Part shown: piece after piece, positions 1-13,799 of the stretch | How the letters are laid out: every line of letters begins with the position of its first letter | Numbering within the stretch: the stretch's first letter is position 1 | Source: Homarus americanus | Lineage: Eukaryota > Arthropoda > Malacostraca > Decapoda > Nephropidae | NCBI RefSeq assembly: GCF_018991925.1 | Contig: NW_024754741.1 | Span: 62,001-126,000, forward strand | Length of the DNA stretch: 64,000 bases | Reading direction: 5' to 3' | Notes under the pieces: generated by a model | The model's database searches: none | What the model was told of the DNA's origin: nothing | What the model saw: the letters and a program-made list of their open reading frames with translations, nothing else | Made by a program: the position numbers and the translations under genes

Positions 1-225
1 TGGAGGGAATGCAAGTGTAAATTTTACAGTGTGTCTCATTCATCCCAGTCACAGACGCTATCCTTCCACGGGTCACGGACAATTCATTTTGTTTAGTAAA
101 TTTAAGTGTTCTTGTGCTGGTTCGGGATTTTTCTCAAAGGGGCGCTTCCACTGCAATTACCATCTAATAATCTTTAATAAACCCCAAGTCAAGTGAGAAA
201 TTAAAGTCCAGTAATTCCGACCGGT

Positions 226-228
<3 letters not shown>

Positions 229-320
<92 letters not shown>
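229..320. repeat. (AT)46 microsatellite
   Basis: An uninterrupted AT dinucleotide run. The apparent Tyr-Ile open frames across it are artefacts of the repeat. Confidence 0.99.
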
Positions 321-324
<4 letters not shown>

Positions 325-433
325 GCTATGCAAATATGCAAAATTAATTGTTACGGCTGTTTCAAGGTTACATAGCGCCAAAGTGTGTGCCTGGCAGGGG
401 GGGATGTCTTCGGGAACGTCCTCATTTTGAATG

Positions 434-1222
<789 letters not shown>

Positions 1223-1251
1223 AAAGTGTGTGTGAGTGTTATATTTTACAC

Positions 1252-1350
1252 GCTGGTATCAAAGTTCAATAAAGTGGGGGAGAGGAATTAAGAGACAGAA
1301 GACACAATACTCCTCAACTACTAAATTATTACAAGTCAAGGAAGATGATG
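1252..1350 (+). repeat. Diverged direct repeat, copy 1
   Basis: Shares with 1808-1906 the ordered blocks AAGTTC.ATAAAGTGGGG, CAAGAGAC.GAAGA, ACAATACTCC and CAAAGTCAAGGAAGATGA, with small gaps. The two copies lie on either side of the exon at 1486-1576. Confidence 0.7.
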
Positions 1351-1485
1351 TTTCGTGGATGGTGCAAGTTGGTGATGGAAAACTCATTCCTCTACTCCTA
1401 TTTCAAGTTAGGTTTATGCTCGAAAATCACTGCTGACGTTGCCCTCCTAAAGAAACCGGTGCACGTGAAATCATACGCTACTCAC

Positions 1486-1576
1486 TCTCCTCCTCAGACA
1501 GATCCTCGCCCAGACACTGGAGGACGGCGCGTAGGTCACTGGCACAGATGTACCCTCGGCCATGTTTGTCAAAGAT
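1486..1576 (-). CDS. Calmodulin-like EF-hand gene, exon with EF-hand 3
   Basis: This 91-nt minus-strand exon begins after CCTCCACAG and ends at GAGGAGGAGA|GTGAGT. It encodes a loop DKHGRGYICASD, then the helix LRAVLQCLG and EDLSEEE. That is the calmodulin third-hand arrangement, where the helix LRHVMTNLGEKLTDEE follows. It ends one base into a codon (A), which suits an Ile as in the calmodulin DEEV position. The loop lacks acidic residues at positions 3 and 5 (His, Arg) and has Asp at 12, so calcium binding by this hand may be weak. The final exon with EF-hand 4 is not seen downstream and presumably lies outside the window. Confidence 0.88.
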
Positions 1577-1807
1577 CTGTGGAGGATTGACAAATTCTTA
1601 TATCTCACACAACAGTATTTAAAAAGTTGCCAATATTTTGTGTTTTGTCTGATGCTATTGTTGTGAATCCTATATGCACTGAATAGGTAACTAGTGTACA
1701 AATTGTTTTAGCGTGTTTTGCAAATGGTCATACCAGTTCATACAAGTAATTTGATTTGCTGAAATATGATAATCAAGTGTATGGATCACAAACATGGTCA
1801 GTCACTC

Positions 1808-1906
1808 TGATATAAAAGTTCTATAAAGTGGGGAATCAAGAGACGGAAGATACAATACTCCACAAATACTACAGTACACTACTCAAAGTCAAGGAAGATG
1901 AAGATG
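1808..1906 (+). repeat. Diverged direct repeat, copy 2
   Basis: Partner of 1252-1350 in the same orientation, about 555 bp apart. It lies in the 644-bp intron between the EF-hand 2 and EF-hand 3 exons. Confidence 0.7.
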
Positions 1907-2220
1907 TTGCATAGTGACCAACGAAGACGCTCCATGGACAGTATAATACTGAGGGGGAATTATGTTCTAACTGGGGGAGTGAAAGATTTCCAGGGGACAA
2001 TTTAAGTTGGCAAGAGACTTGGGAGATAAAGACAATCTACAACAATCAGTAAGGAATTCAAAAGAAAAATGTTTCACCGGTAAAACTAGACTAACAAATA
2101 AAGACTCTTGGGAGAGAGTACACGTTCGTGATATTCCAGGTAACACTGAAAAGTGTGTGAGTGCGAGAGAAAAGAGACTTAGTGATGAACAGACTTCACG
2201 ATGAGGTACTGGATACTCAC

Positions 2221-2330
2221 CTTGAAGGCATCCCTCAGTTCTTTCTCCTCGTCCTCCCCAGGTCGTTCTCCTCCACCGCTCATATTACACACGATCTCCA
2301 CGAATTCGTTGAAGCTGAACGTGCCATCGC
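2221..2330 (-). CDS. Calmodulin-like EF-hand gene, exon completing EF-hand 2 and the central linker
   Basis: This 110-nt minus-strand exon starts after GTGGCAG and ends at AAG|GTGAGT. Its first two bases complete the Gly codon left open by the exon at 45811-45954, giving the loop DIDGDGTFSFNE, followed by FVEIVCNM and a Gly/Glu-rich central linker ending in the helix EEKELRDAFK. Calmodulin has the same order: loop, FPEFL helix, acidic linker, then the EEEIREAF helix. The exon ends in phase 0, matching the start of the 1486-1576 exon. The intron before it would be 43,480 bp and the intron after it 644 bp. No frame disruption is seen, so I read it as a living gene. Confidence 0.9.
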
Positions 2331-2825
2331 CTGCCACAAGGATTTACTTGTTACGAGAAAGTTAACATGAACTTAAAATATGATGAAACAAATAATTGTT
2401 CACCCGTGGAGACGTGGAATCATTGTTTTAGTCAATCGGTGCTGGGAGAGGTTTTGTCATAATCATAATGATTAGTCAGCAACAACATGCTGACGTAACA
2501 AGCTTTATTAAATTACACAAGTTTATTATGAGTCAGTAACAACATACACCGTCGTGGAGAACTAAATTATACGTGTATTATAATAGTAATAAGAACATTA
2601 TAAATCATTGGCAATAACACAGTGATTATAACCATAAATGAACTCCCTAACGATCACACCACGAATAAATATACACCTTGATAATACTTTAGGAAATAAA
2701 CATTTAACATGCCTTTCTAGACTTTCCTTGGTCCAATCGACTTACCGTTTACTAGTGTTGCGTGTCTGCATTACCTATATTTACCTTATAAATCAAATGA
2801 CCACCCACTAGGTCCACTAGGATAA

Positions 2826-3000
2826 CTGAAGGAGGGAGGCCAACTGCCTATGTTGGGTCCCGCTATTGTTCTTGATAATTTTGTCAAGGACTATTTTGAA
2901 GCACAGTACTGTTCTTGATTCCACAGCTTGATCTGGTAGACCGTTCCATCGGTCTACTGTCCTGTGTGTGTAAGAAATAATTCCTTACGTGGTGGTGCGT
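2826..3000 (-). mobile_element. LINE 3' coding relic (CR1/L2-like C-terminus)
   Basis: On the minus strand a frame reads TVDRWNGLPDQAVES and then FKIVLDKII. This is the WNxLP signature at the C-terminus of CR1/L2-type reverse transcriptase proteins, where a Phe-Lys-x-x-Leu-Asp segment follows. A frameshift separates it from the preceding residues. No ends are recognisable. Confidence 0.55.
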
Positions 3001-5575
3001 GACATCACAGAGAATTGGCCCGGGTTCGTGTTTTCCTTATGTATTCAGAATCAATTTATATGACGATATTATTAAATAATTGTTCTCTATCCACTTATTT
3101 ATCAATGATTATTCTAAAATGAACGTATATCAAATGAATGAGCAAATATTATATTATATTATATTATGAGAATAAACACATATAATAATACTGTATCATA
3201 AATAAATGCGTAATACTTCGATTAATTTTCTACACTGCAAAGTGAGCTACTAAAACCAGTTATCATAAATTAGGAATAATTATTGTCTGCGCTTTCAAGT
3301 ACTTTATGATGCCCTACTTCATATACATACTTTATTTGGTAATGATTTACGGGAATATGACTCCGGCACAAAAGGTTAACTAATATGGCCAAATATCCGA
3401 CTTTTCTTATTCTGTAGATTTGTTGTATTTCCTTCGTATCTCGAGCCCTTCTTGAGTTCTTCATTTATTTTCTTCTCTGCAAAACTCTCCTTTAGCATTC
3501 CTCTTGTGTCTGCTGCAAGTGATTATGTTTATAACCCCTCATTAATGCCTCCTTTAAACAAGTTCGAAGATTGTTTAATGTTAATTATGTTTTCCTCCTC
3601 TTGCTTTAATTTTTGTTTCACAATTACCATCATAACTTATGTAGCCTCCTAAATATTTTAGAGCATCAACCCATTTGAGTTCCATGTTGAATACCGGAGA
3701 TAGAAGTTTTATTCCTCTCCCTCCCCTTCCTTCCTCTCTTTTTAATAAGGAAATAACATTTACTTTATAGTGTTTACTTTTAGCTTATATTATTCATCTT
3801 TTTCCACTAATCTGTTCATGAGTTCTTACACTACCCCGTCACTATGTGCGATGACAGCAGTATTATATGAAAACTAAATATTTTATATAATTTTACCAAT
3901 AACTTTTATCCCTTTATCGTTGCCTCCAATTACTATCATTAAAATATATGATCCGACATTACATATGTTGGAGATAGTACGTTGCCTTGCCTAACAACCT
4001 GCCTAGTTGATGTTTTTTTAATCTATCATATGTTTATAGTTGTTGGGCTAATGGATTACTAACCTTGTTTCGCGCTGAAAGACCTTCTTTGTTGAAGCGC
4101 AGTAATAACGTTATAACAACAATGCCTAACACTAAACTAATTTGTTAGTTCACAATTTACTAACAATATAACTTCCTGATGCTAAAAAAATATTGTTATA
4201 ATCATAGTAACTCCAAAATTTGTTTTTCATTTTCAACTATAAAATATGTTTTCCAAATTCATAAAACAGATATACTGCAACCTTCTTTCTTACTCTAAAG
4301 CCCTTTCACTTCAGAGTAAAATACATTCCCTAGTTCCTCATCCTTTTCTAAATCCATTTTCATCTTCTGGTAATACATTGTCTATTTTCGTCTTTATTAT
4401 GTATAAAATAATATATAATAACACTTTGCATGCATAACTTTATCTTAAATTGGGTGCGAATGTTGATTTTTTTTTAATCCTTAGGAAGGTCTTACTAGGT
4501 CTTACTAGTTACACATTTTAATCAAACAATTGGCCACATTCCTTTTAATGTCTTTTAGAAACTGCCGGAAGCTGATCAACACTATAATATCCGTCAATTT
4601 GCTCGCAGCTGCTTCAACTTCTGTTTCATAACTTGGTAGTTTAATCCTTATTTCCTTTATTTTTCTTATATTCTATCGTTATCACTATCTAGTTATCACA
4701 CACACACTCTGTTCACCTTTACTTCATTTCTTCTCCATCAAATAAATCTTATTATCTTTATTTTTTGTGGTCCCACCTATCTACCTGTATTTATCATAAT
4801 TGGTTTAATAAGGGACATTTTTAGCGACCTTTCCTCTCAATGTTTTACCTACTCTTGAGGTGATGTACTGTACATCAAGTGAATAGAGACATTTGTACCT
4901 TTGGTTTGATTCCACTCAATAGTTAATCTAGGGTCTGTCTAAAATTTTAATAACTGTCACTTTGCTTCGATTTATTCGGGTTTGCATAAACTACTGATGC
5001 CATAATGCAGGAGAAATATTTATATTTTATGCAAGCAGAAAATTGTTTATTATGAAACGGTCCAGTGAACAATAGAGAAATCAGAAAAAAATCAAGAAAA
5101 ATTAAATCTAAAAAAAACGGAGAATGTTTTAACGTTGAACTTCAGCTCCTGCCATAGTGATGTTCGAAAACGTTCTGTACCCCTCTGTAAACACAAGTAG
5201 TCTTCATAAAGAATAAAGTGCAGATACATCTTCTCAGCTCCGTACACATTCTATGTAACATGGTTATAACATGTAAAGTTGGATAATAAGAGGGAGGACT
5301 TGTTTAAGTGTGACCGGGCGGTGTTCTTGTACCAACCTTTTCAACACTGGGTCACAGTTCTCAGCAGCTCTAAATCCTTTGGTCACATATAAATTTGTCA
5401 TCATAAAAAGGAAACATTTAATAGGAAAATCATACTTCTGTATAAGTGTACACTACAAGTATATTACAATAAGTTGCATTTATCCAGAAAAATTGATCGT
5501 TACATTTACACTTACAGTACAAAGTACAAAATAATAAACACTTACACATACAATTCACTTGTGCAGCCACGCCTC
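3001..5575. other. Unassigned AT-rich intronic sequence
   Basis: There are short runs of T and of TATTA (for example near 3152-3167) but no reading frame with family signatures and no recognisable element ends. Confidence 0.5.
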
Positions 5576-5576
5576 A

Positions 5577-6112
5577 TCACAAACTACATCGTGGGGCGAT
5601 ATTTCTTGTCGCTGCCACTCTCATGCACGCAGACAACATCGTCTCTCCTAGCCTCTGCCTTTTTTTGCTCTTGATGGTGAGCAGATCTGAGAATCCTCTC
5701 TCAGATGAGTAAGTGCTGTGGAATGCCACCAGAACTTGGAGTGCTTTACTAGCGATCACCTCATCTGCTTCTATCTGGCTCACTGCTCCCCAAAAGTCGG
5801 TGCGGTTGCGGCTGTTGAAAAGTCTTAATTTCTGAGTCACAGTGGAGTTCGATCAGTGTGTCTTTTTCATGAGTGCGCAGATTGATGTCGTTCAAGTTTG
5901 AGATAAGGAACGGGTTTCTTATCCAACTATTCTTTTTCTTTTCTTCCTCATTTGCAGGTAGGAAATAGTGGTTAAAATTCGGCTGGAGAGCGGCGAGATG
6001 TTGGGACACAACTATCATCATTTTGTCGTCATTGACTTCATCCTTGGACTAAACAATCACTTACCCAAGCTCATCGAAGTCTGAAAAGTACCTTCTCTCA
6101 ATTCTTTTCTTC
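5577..6112 (-). pseudogene. hAT transposase relic, C-terminal dimerisation (hATC) region
   Basis: On the minus strand the last 260 bp encode FWGAVSQ, VIASKALQVLVAFHSTY, then SERGFSDLLTIKSKKRQRL and NIAPR. That is the hATC pattern in which a conserved Ser-Thr-Tyr is followed by (C/S)E-x-GFS and IK-x-K-x-R-x-RL. Upstream residues (VSQHLAALQPNF, FLPANEEE, NDINLRTHEKDTLIELHCDS) fit the preceding part of ZBED/GTF2IRD2-type hAT transposases but sit in a different frame, so there is a frameshift near 5800-5840. In-frame stops occur further upstream. The DDE core is absent. A SINE abuts the upstream edge and probably inserted into it. Confidence 0.75.
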
Positions 6113-6116
6113 CACC

Positions 6117-6447
6117 CTGAAATCAAGGATGGTCAGCCCTAGGGCCACCTAGGCGTGAATTTGTTTAAGATGTAGAAGCTGTCGCCAACGCAACAACCAC
6201 ACCCTAAGTTAACGAGTTTCATGACCCAGTGTCAAGGAATAGTCCGAGAAGACCGGACAACTCGCCAAATGCACTGGCTAACCATTATCCCGGGAAACGA
6301 TCCGCAATTCGATTAACATCCAGGTTCCCAATTACTGCTGGGTAGACAGAGGCAAATGGCGTAAAGAAACTTGCCCATAGTTTCACCCTGCCCGGGGACC
6401 GAACCCGGGTCCACTCGCTTGCGAGGCAAGCATGTTGACCATTACAC
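6117..6447 (-). mobile_element. tRNA-derived SINE (family 1), long copy
   Basis: On the minus strand the head reads GTAATGGTCAACATGCTTGC (A-box region), an anticodon-like stem around CTCGCAA, and GGGTTCGGTCCCC (B box). A tRNA-unrelated body follows and ends near CATCCTTGATTTC. The copy at 43928-44171 matches it in order but lacks about 80 bp of the body. No CCA or intact acceptor stem is seen, so it is not a functional tRNA gene. It abuts the hAT transposase relic. Confidence 0.85.
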
Positions 6448-6653
6448 ACACACACACATACACACATGTACGCACGCATACACAGGCACACACACACACG
6501 CAAGTATACATACAAGCACGAACGCACGCATGCACGCACGCACGCACACACACACACACACACACACAAACGCGCACATGCACGTGCACACATGCACACA
6601 CGCACACGAACGCGAATGCACATGCAGAACACCCCCCCCCCATACACACACAC
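6443..6653. repeat. Imperfect (CA)n/(CACG)n microsatellite with C run
   Basis: CA, CACG and CATG units in an impure array end with a run of 10 C and another CA tract. It sits at the 5' edge of the SINE. The His-Thr and Cys-Val frames here are repeat artefacts. Confidence 0.95.
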
Positions 6654-8935
<2,282 letters not shown>

Positions 8936-9245
8936 CATAAGAATCTAAGAATGAAGGAAACTGCAGCAGAACTATACCAGGCAGCCCCGTTTACACCCAA
9001 CCCTAATCGCTTATAATTATGTCTGTCCAACCTATAGGCTTATTTGAAGCTTTCCGGCGTTTCTAAATAATGATGGCGTTTGATAATTTGTTACAACTCA
9101 TCCACACCTTTACATCCAAACCGATGCTTACCTATATTACGCCTAAATCTAAATTTGTCTAATTTAAAACCATTGCTACGTTTTCGCTCAGCCTTTTATA
9201 CATGTCATTCGATCCTATCACCCCTCTCACTCTACGTCTAAATGG
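8936..9245 (-). mobile_element. CR1-clade LINE 3' relic
   Basis: Matches the 3' part of the CR1 element at 27216-28120: AAGAACATAAGAAT at the 3' end, then GAAACTGCAGC, CCCGTTTACACCCAACCC, CCAAACC, TAAATTTGTCTAATTTAAAA and CTCTACGTCTAAATGG in the same order. On the minus strand the coding part reads RRVRG. Much is deleted or mutated. Confidence 0.8.
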
Positions 9246-9829
9246 ACAGAATAAAACCCAGAAAGCCAGTCTTGCCAGCCACCAACCAGAATATTTTACC
9301 AATACCAACATGGCTGCCGTGAGTGTAAAGAGTGACTTCACTGTTCGTTGTTAGCGCCGTCTCCTCTCACAAAACCTAATTGACACATGCAGGGAAAGAT
9401 GCGTAGAAAAGTTACACTATTTGAGAAACTACCGCATATACTGTGCTCATTGTAAATCATAGTGAAAATGATAGTAGATTCTTAAGGCCTGTGCGGATAC
9501 AGCACGAGGTAGACGATGTCTTTTATCGGTACTCAGGGAGAGTGTAACTGGCACTGCACTCGGCAGCCATCATTTATCCAACTGTAAAATTAGGTGCTCA
9601 TTCACAGCTTGGTGGACTAGAGCACCTCAGGCATGAACAACCCAGGAAATATAGAATATGAAAATTTACATCATATTACAGGTCCTTGCCCTGTAAATTT
9701 TTAACTTAGACCTCTCACCACCATCACATCCTGAGAGTTTGCCTCAAGGACATGCCAGGACACGGCCTTCCTCTTGTTCCCTTCTAATTAAGCACCTGAA
9801 GAGGAAGACGTGTGTGTGTGTGTGTTGCT

Positions 9830-10112
9830 CCTCCAAGAAGGTGTTAATACTTTCGAGTTATCCCGACTGCATACCGAGAAAGACAAACACCCACGCCGGA
9901 AAGACGCTGCCGCTGCCCCTCCCACACTAAATGTAGCCCCCCACATGTGCAACATCTGTGAACGATACTGCCGGTCCCGTATCGGCCGATTTAGTCACCT
10001 CAGAAATCACCAACGTAGGTGACATCCTTAATAACTCATATCAGTGTATCCTAGCTGGATAATCGTCATACTCGATTCCGAGTGACAGCAAAGTAGTAGT
10101 TGCAGTGTGTGT
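9830..10112 (+). mobile_element. LINE-A 3' fragment with C2H2 zinc-finger C-terminus
   Basis: Shares with 22600-22875, 33120-33783 and 60588-60752 the blocks TACTTTCGAGTT, CCGACTGCATACC, ACATCTGTG, CTGCCGGTCC and TGACAGCAAAGTAGTAG. The end of the frame reads CNICERYCRSRIGRFSHLRN with a final H, a C-x2-C-x12-H-x3-H finger, then a stop. A short 3' UTR with (TAG)n and (TG)n follows. The element is 5'-truncated. Confidence 0.8.
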
Positions 10113-10513
10113 GTGTGTGAGTGGTGGTGTGGGTGGAGGGTACTAACAACTTCAGTGTACTGTTTCATTCCTTTTTTCTCGTAATATATCTTAACATTAC
10201 CTTGTGGTATGAGCGACCTATAAAACCCATTCTTCATTCCCAACTTGTTCTTCTTCCTTTAATTAGTCTTCTGATGAGAAAATTTCGGAACACTTTTCTC
10301 ATTAACTTCATCTCTTGCCCTTGAACAACCATGGACAGACACACTAAACGATTTTCTGTCGTTTCTATTGAATCAAAGTCACCTAAAAGTTCAACTACAT
10401 TGCGTCCCGTGCTTGCGGCAGTTTGCCACCGATAGCTTGCTAGTACTGTCCGAGCAAAACAAAACTTTGGATATCAAATGCTACGGAAAGATTAAGAATC
10501 AACAACCACAAAA

Positions 10514-11800
10514 ACATGATTGGAACATGGAATGTGAGGGCATTATATGATGCTGGTAAGTATGCGAATGTTTGTAGGGAAATGAAAAGATTGCAGTAGG
10601 ACATTCTGATATTAAGTGAAGTAAGATGGAAAGGTTCAAATAGCATTAGCAGTGAAGATTTTTACTTCATATATTCAAGTGGTGAAAAGTAAGAGAGAGG
10701 GGTTGGTATTATTGGAAACCAGAAGTTGAGCAGTAGTGTAAAGGGATGTTGGGCATGGTCAGAGATAGTTTTGCTAATAAAGTTTAATGCTGAACCAATG
10801 GACTTGGTAATAATACAAGTTTATGGACCAACAAATGATAGTGAGGATGAAGTCTTAGAACAATTTTATGAAGGTTTAAAGAAAACAAAAGACCATGTGA
10901 AGTTTAATGAATGTCTGATTATAATGGATAATTTTAACTCAAAGGTTGGAAAAGGATAAGAGGCACCAGAAGAAGGACCACATGGGTTGGATAATAGAAA
11001 TGAGAGAGGAGAAATATTAATTGACTTTTGAAAGAAAAACAAGATGATAATTACAGCTCTATACGTGCGTCTGCCCCCGGGACAATGCAAATAAGAGTAG
11101 CATTGTCAAGGATCAAATAGATTGCATTTTAAATCAGAAGAGATTCAGAAATTCAATAGCCCGATCCAAGACCTATCGAGGGACAGATTGTGGGTCAAAT
11201 CACGTCCCAGTAATGAGTTTAGTGAGGCTATAACTTCAAAATTCAAAAGAAAAGCTATGGATAAAATCAAAAGGGATCCTGGGAGGCTCAAAACAGGGGC
11301 AGGGATAGAATATGAAATTGAAACCAAAAATAGATCTTCAGTATTACTAGAGGGTGACTTTGATGAACAAGGACCAGGACAACAATTTAATTACAAAAAA
11401 AGTAATGTGAGAGACTGGGGAAACTTATAAGACATGGGAGGAACGAGACTAAAAATAAGTGGATAACAAATTAAGTTTTAAGGAAAATAGACGAAGAAAT
11501 ATGATAAAATGAAGTGATGCTTACAATAAACTTAACAAAAAAATTAAAAAGGACTGACGTCAGGGTAGGGTTAATGATATAGAAAGGATAAGCAATGAGC
11601 TAAAAAAACAATGATAGAAGGTATAACTGTAGGGGAATGTACAGAAAGATAACAAATGAACCAGAAAAAAGGAAATAAATTGGTTGGGACTATTGAAAGC
11701 AAAGACAATAAGATCCTGTCCGAAACAGGAGTAACAGTGGTAGAGAAGAGAAAATGGAGATATGGATCATCTGAAATAACGGAAGTGAGGAATTGATTAC
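10514..11800 (+). pseudogene. RTE/BovB-like LINE relic, apurinic endonuclease domain
   Basis: The frame begins MIGTWNVRALYDAGKYANV, then reads LILSEVRWKGS, GVGIIGNQ, VYGPTNDS, NFNSKVGKG and QIDCILNQKRFRNS, and ends near TDCGSNHVPVM. These follow the APE-type endonuclease order TWNVRTL, SE-x-RW, Y-x-PT, GD-x-N-x-KVG, (I)DYI and SDH-x-P-V of the family best known from craniofacial development protein 2 (BovB-derived). Key residues are altered: GDFN is DNFN and SDH is SNH. Several in-frame stops occur (for example within 10590-10700, 10957 and 11029). Weak similarity to the linker before the reverse transcriptase runs on to about 11800. The RT domain is missing. Confidence 0.75.
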
Positions 11801-12726
11801 ATGAGAGAAATATTCTCAGATTGTCTATTGCTTAACAGTGATAACAAAGACTGCGAAATGTCATTACACCTGTGAGAACAATATTCCACAGGAGGAGTAA
11901 AAAGTTGAGCAAAGAGAAGATAAACCAAATTCAGTGGAGGTAATGGGAGGGTTCTGAGATAGGTCACAACTTCCAGTAAGATCTTCATTACTGACATTAG
12001 TGACTGATATAACAGGGATATAACTGAATGGAATTAGAGACTGGATCTTCTTTGTATGGACACTGATCGTAAAACAAATAAATAGTGGAATTTAACTACT
12101 GGAAGCCTTAAATGGGCATTAGGGCTGTAGGATAAACCTCATGTACACCACAGTCACACAAAAAGGTCCTATCAGTCCTCCGACCTGAAACTCATGAACC
12201 TGTGAATCAGAGACATCTCACATTGTTGGGCCCATTATGATGTCTCGGATTCACAGGTTCTTGAGTCTCAGGGCTCATGGACTGCCAGGACTTTTTTCCT
12301 TGACTGTACGTCACTATCATCAGCAAAGAAGTGTAGGAATGAAGAGAAGGATGAAATCTTTAATATTATATGTAATAAAAACGTAACTGGAGTAAAAGCT
12401 TTGAGATGCTCCAGCACGGGTAGGGAAATAATGGAATTGAAAAGGGTCAGAGAGATCAAAGGAAGGTTGAACAGTTCAGAGAGGATAGGAGCAGGTTCAG
12501 TTGCACATAGTTTGAGGATAAAGAGTGGAATACCATCAAATCCTGTAACTTTATTTTGGTTTTGTTTCGAAAGAGCAGAAAATTATTAAGGTCCATGTGT
12601 GCATCATGTATATGTATTGATATGTATACAAGTATTGTTGATGTTAATAGTAAAAATGAGGGTTTGTTATTGTGAGTGATAATAGTGGTAGTGGTGGTCG
12701 TTATGGTGGTGGTATATGATATAGGA
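11801..12726. other. Unassigned, possibly eroded LINE linker
   Basis: It follows the RTE-like relic and may be its eroded continuation, but I cannot identify RT motifs. It contains the hairpin at 12191-12265 and ends at the T-run of the next element. Confidence 0.4.
12191..12265. repeat. Inverted repeat, 27-bp arms with two mismatches
   Basis: The arm at 12191-12217 contains GAACCTGTGAATC and the arm at 12239-12265 is its reverse complement, with a 21-bp loop. No flanking target duplication was recognised. Confidence 0.85.
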
Positions 12727-13107
12727 TTTTTTTTTTCCACTTACAACGGCTAGTTTATTGTACACCCCATACTCATCCTGTGGGCGATAGTACAAAAGGA
12801 TTACAGAGTAGAGTTTACAAAGGGTCTGCATAACTAACCCCAGTGGTCAGGATATTAAAGCATTGAATGTTACAGAGTATTTCAAATAAATTCTTTGTTT
12901 AGTTCTATACATAAAGGGTAACTTATTCACAACTGCGTGAGTACAGGAGTGTGAGGCAGTATGTCTGGCCTCACACTTTGTTAGTTACATTTGTGTGAGA
13001 GGTATTCAAGCACATTGTGTGTTTGGTTCTATACATGGGAAACGATATACTGTCGCTACTTAGTGCAAAAAAGTGGATACAACCTTAATGTCAGCTATCT
13101 TGCCTTT
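12727..13107 (-). mobile_element. LINE-I 3' end, 5'-truncated copy
   Basis: This is the reverse complement of 60205-60576: a T-run (poly-A on the minus strand) at 12727, CACTTACAACGGCTA, the ACTCATCCTGTG...CGATAG block, the hairpin GTGTGAGGC...GCCTCACAC, and the last codons around GTATCCACTTTTTTGCACT. It stops abruptly at a GGT repeat. Only the coding end and 3' UTR remain, typical of 5'-truncated target-primed insertion. Confidence 0.9.
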
Positions 13108-13109
13108 AC

Positions 13110-13272
13110 AGGTGATGGTGGTGGTGGTGATTGCGACGGTGTTAATAGTGGTGGTGTGGGTGGTGGTAGTGATAGCAGTGGTGGTGGTGGTGTGGGTGAC
13201 GGTGGTGTGGGTGACGGTGTTAATAGTGGTGGTGTGGGTGGTGGTAGTGATAACAGTGGTGGTGGTGTGGGT
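13110..13272 (+). repeat. (GGT)n-rich imperfect trinucleotide repeat
   Basis: GGTGGT, GGTGTG and GGTAGTGAT units, with a larger repeated block of about 80-90 bp starting TGTTAATAGTGGTGGTGTGG at 13140 and about 13219. It directly abuts the truncated LINE-I end. Confidence 0.9.
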
Positions 13273-13790
13273 GTATTGAGAAATGTTTCTCTTGCATTCT
13301 TCACCAGTACTCAGGTAGTTGCCTCACCCCTTTTCTCCTGCTTCCAAGTGGTGGTCGAGGGAAAATAGGATGAGTTTCTTACACGTCAGTAATCACAATT
13401 AACATTTTTTGGTGAAATCTACGTTATATCGATGTTAATAAAAAGTAATACAAAAAGAGGTGTGTCGAACGAAATTTTAGAAATCTATTATATTACTGTT
13501 TATTAATTATTCGAATAAAAGTTTTTCATGATGCTAAAACAAATTATCATCCTAAAAAAGGACACAAGCAACTACAGGAAGTTAACTGTAAGCAAAAAAT
13601 TACAAGGTGAATAAAACAATTTTACTATGCATAGAACTTGTTGATGTGTGACTTAAAAAGAGAGTCTGAAACTTGCATATATATTGTGAATTATACTGTC
13701 TATGACTGACTGAATAAAGTGAAAAGAGTTGAAGAGCTGCAGGACCTTGAGGTGTGAGAAAAGCCAAAGCTGACGCGATCTCTAACACCA
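13273..13790. other. Unassigned intronic sequence
   Basis: No gene, RNA or element ends recognised between the GGT tract and the ACACTG array. Confidence 0.4.
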
Positions 13791-13799
13791 ACGCTTCCT

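Noticed and set aside
6380..6447. tRNA gene
   Set aside because: A and B boxes and an anticodon-like loop are present, but acceptor and T-stem pairing are incomplete and a SINE body follows. The same holds at 37490-37579 and 43928-44000.
9940..10022. Host C2H2 zinc-finger gene
   Set aside because: The single finger is the C-terminus of LINE-A, repeated at 22.7, 33.6 and 60.6 kb.
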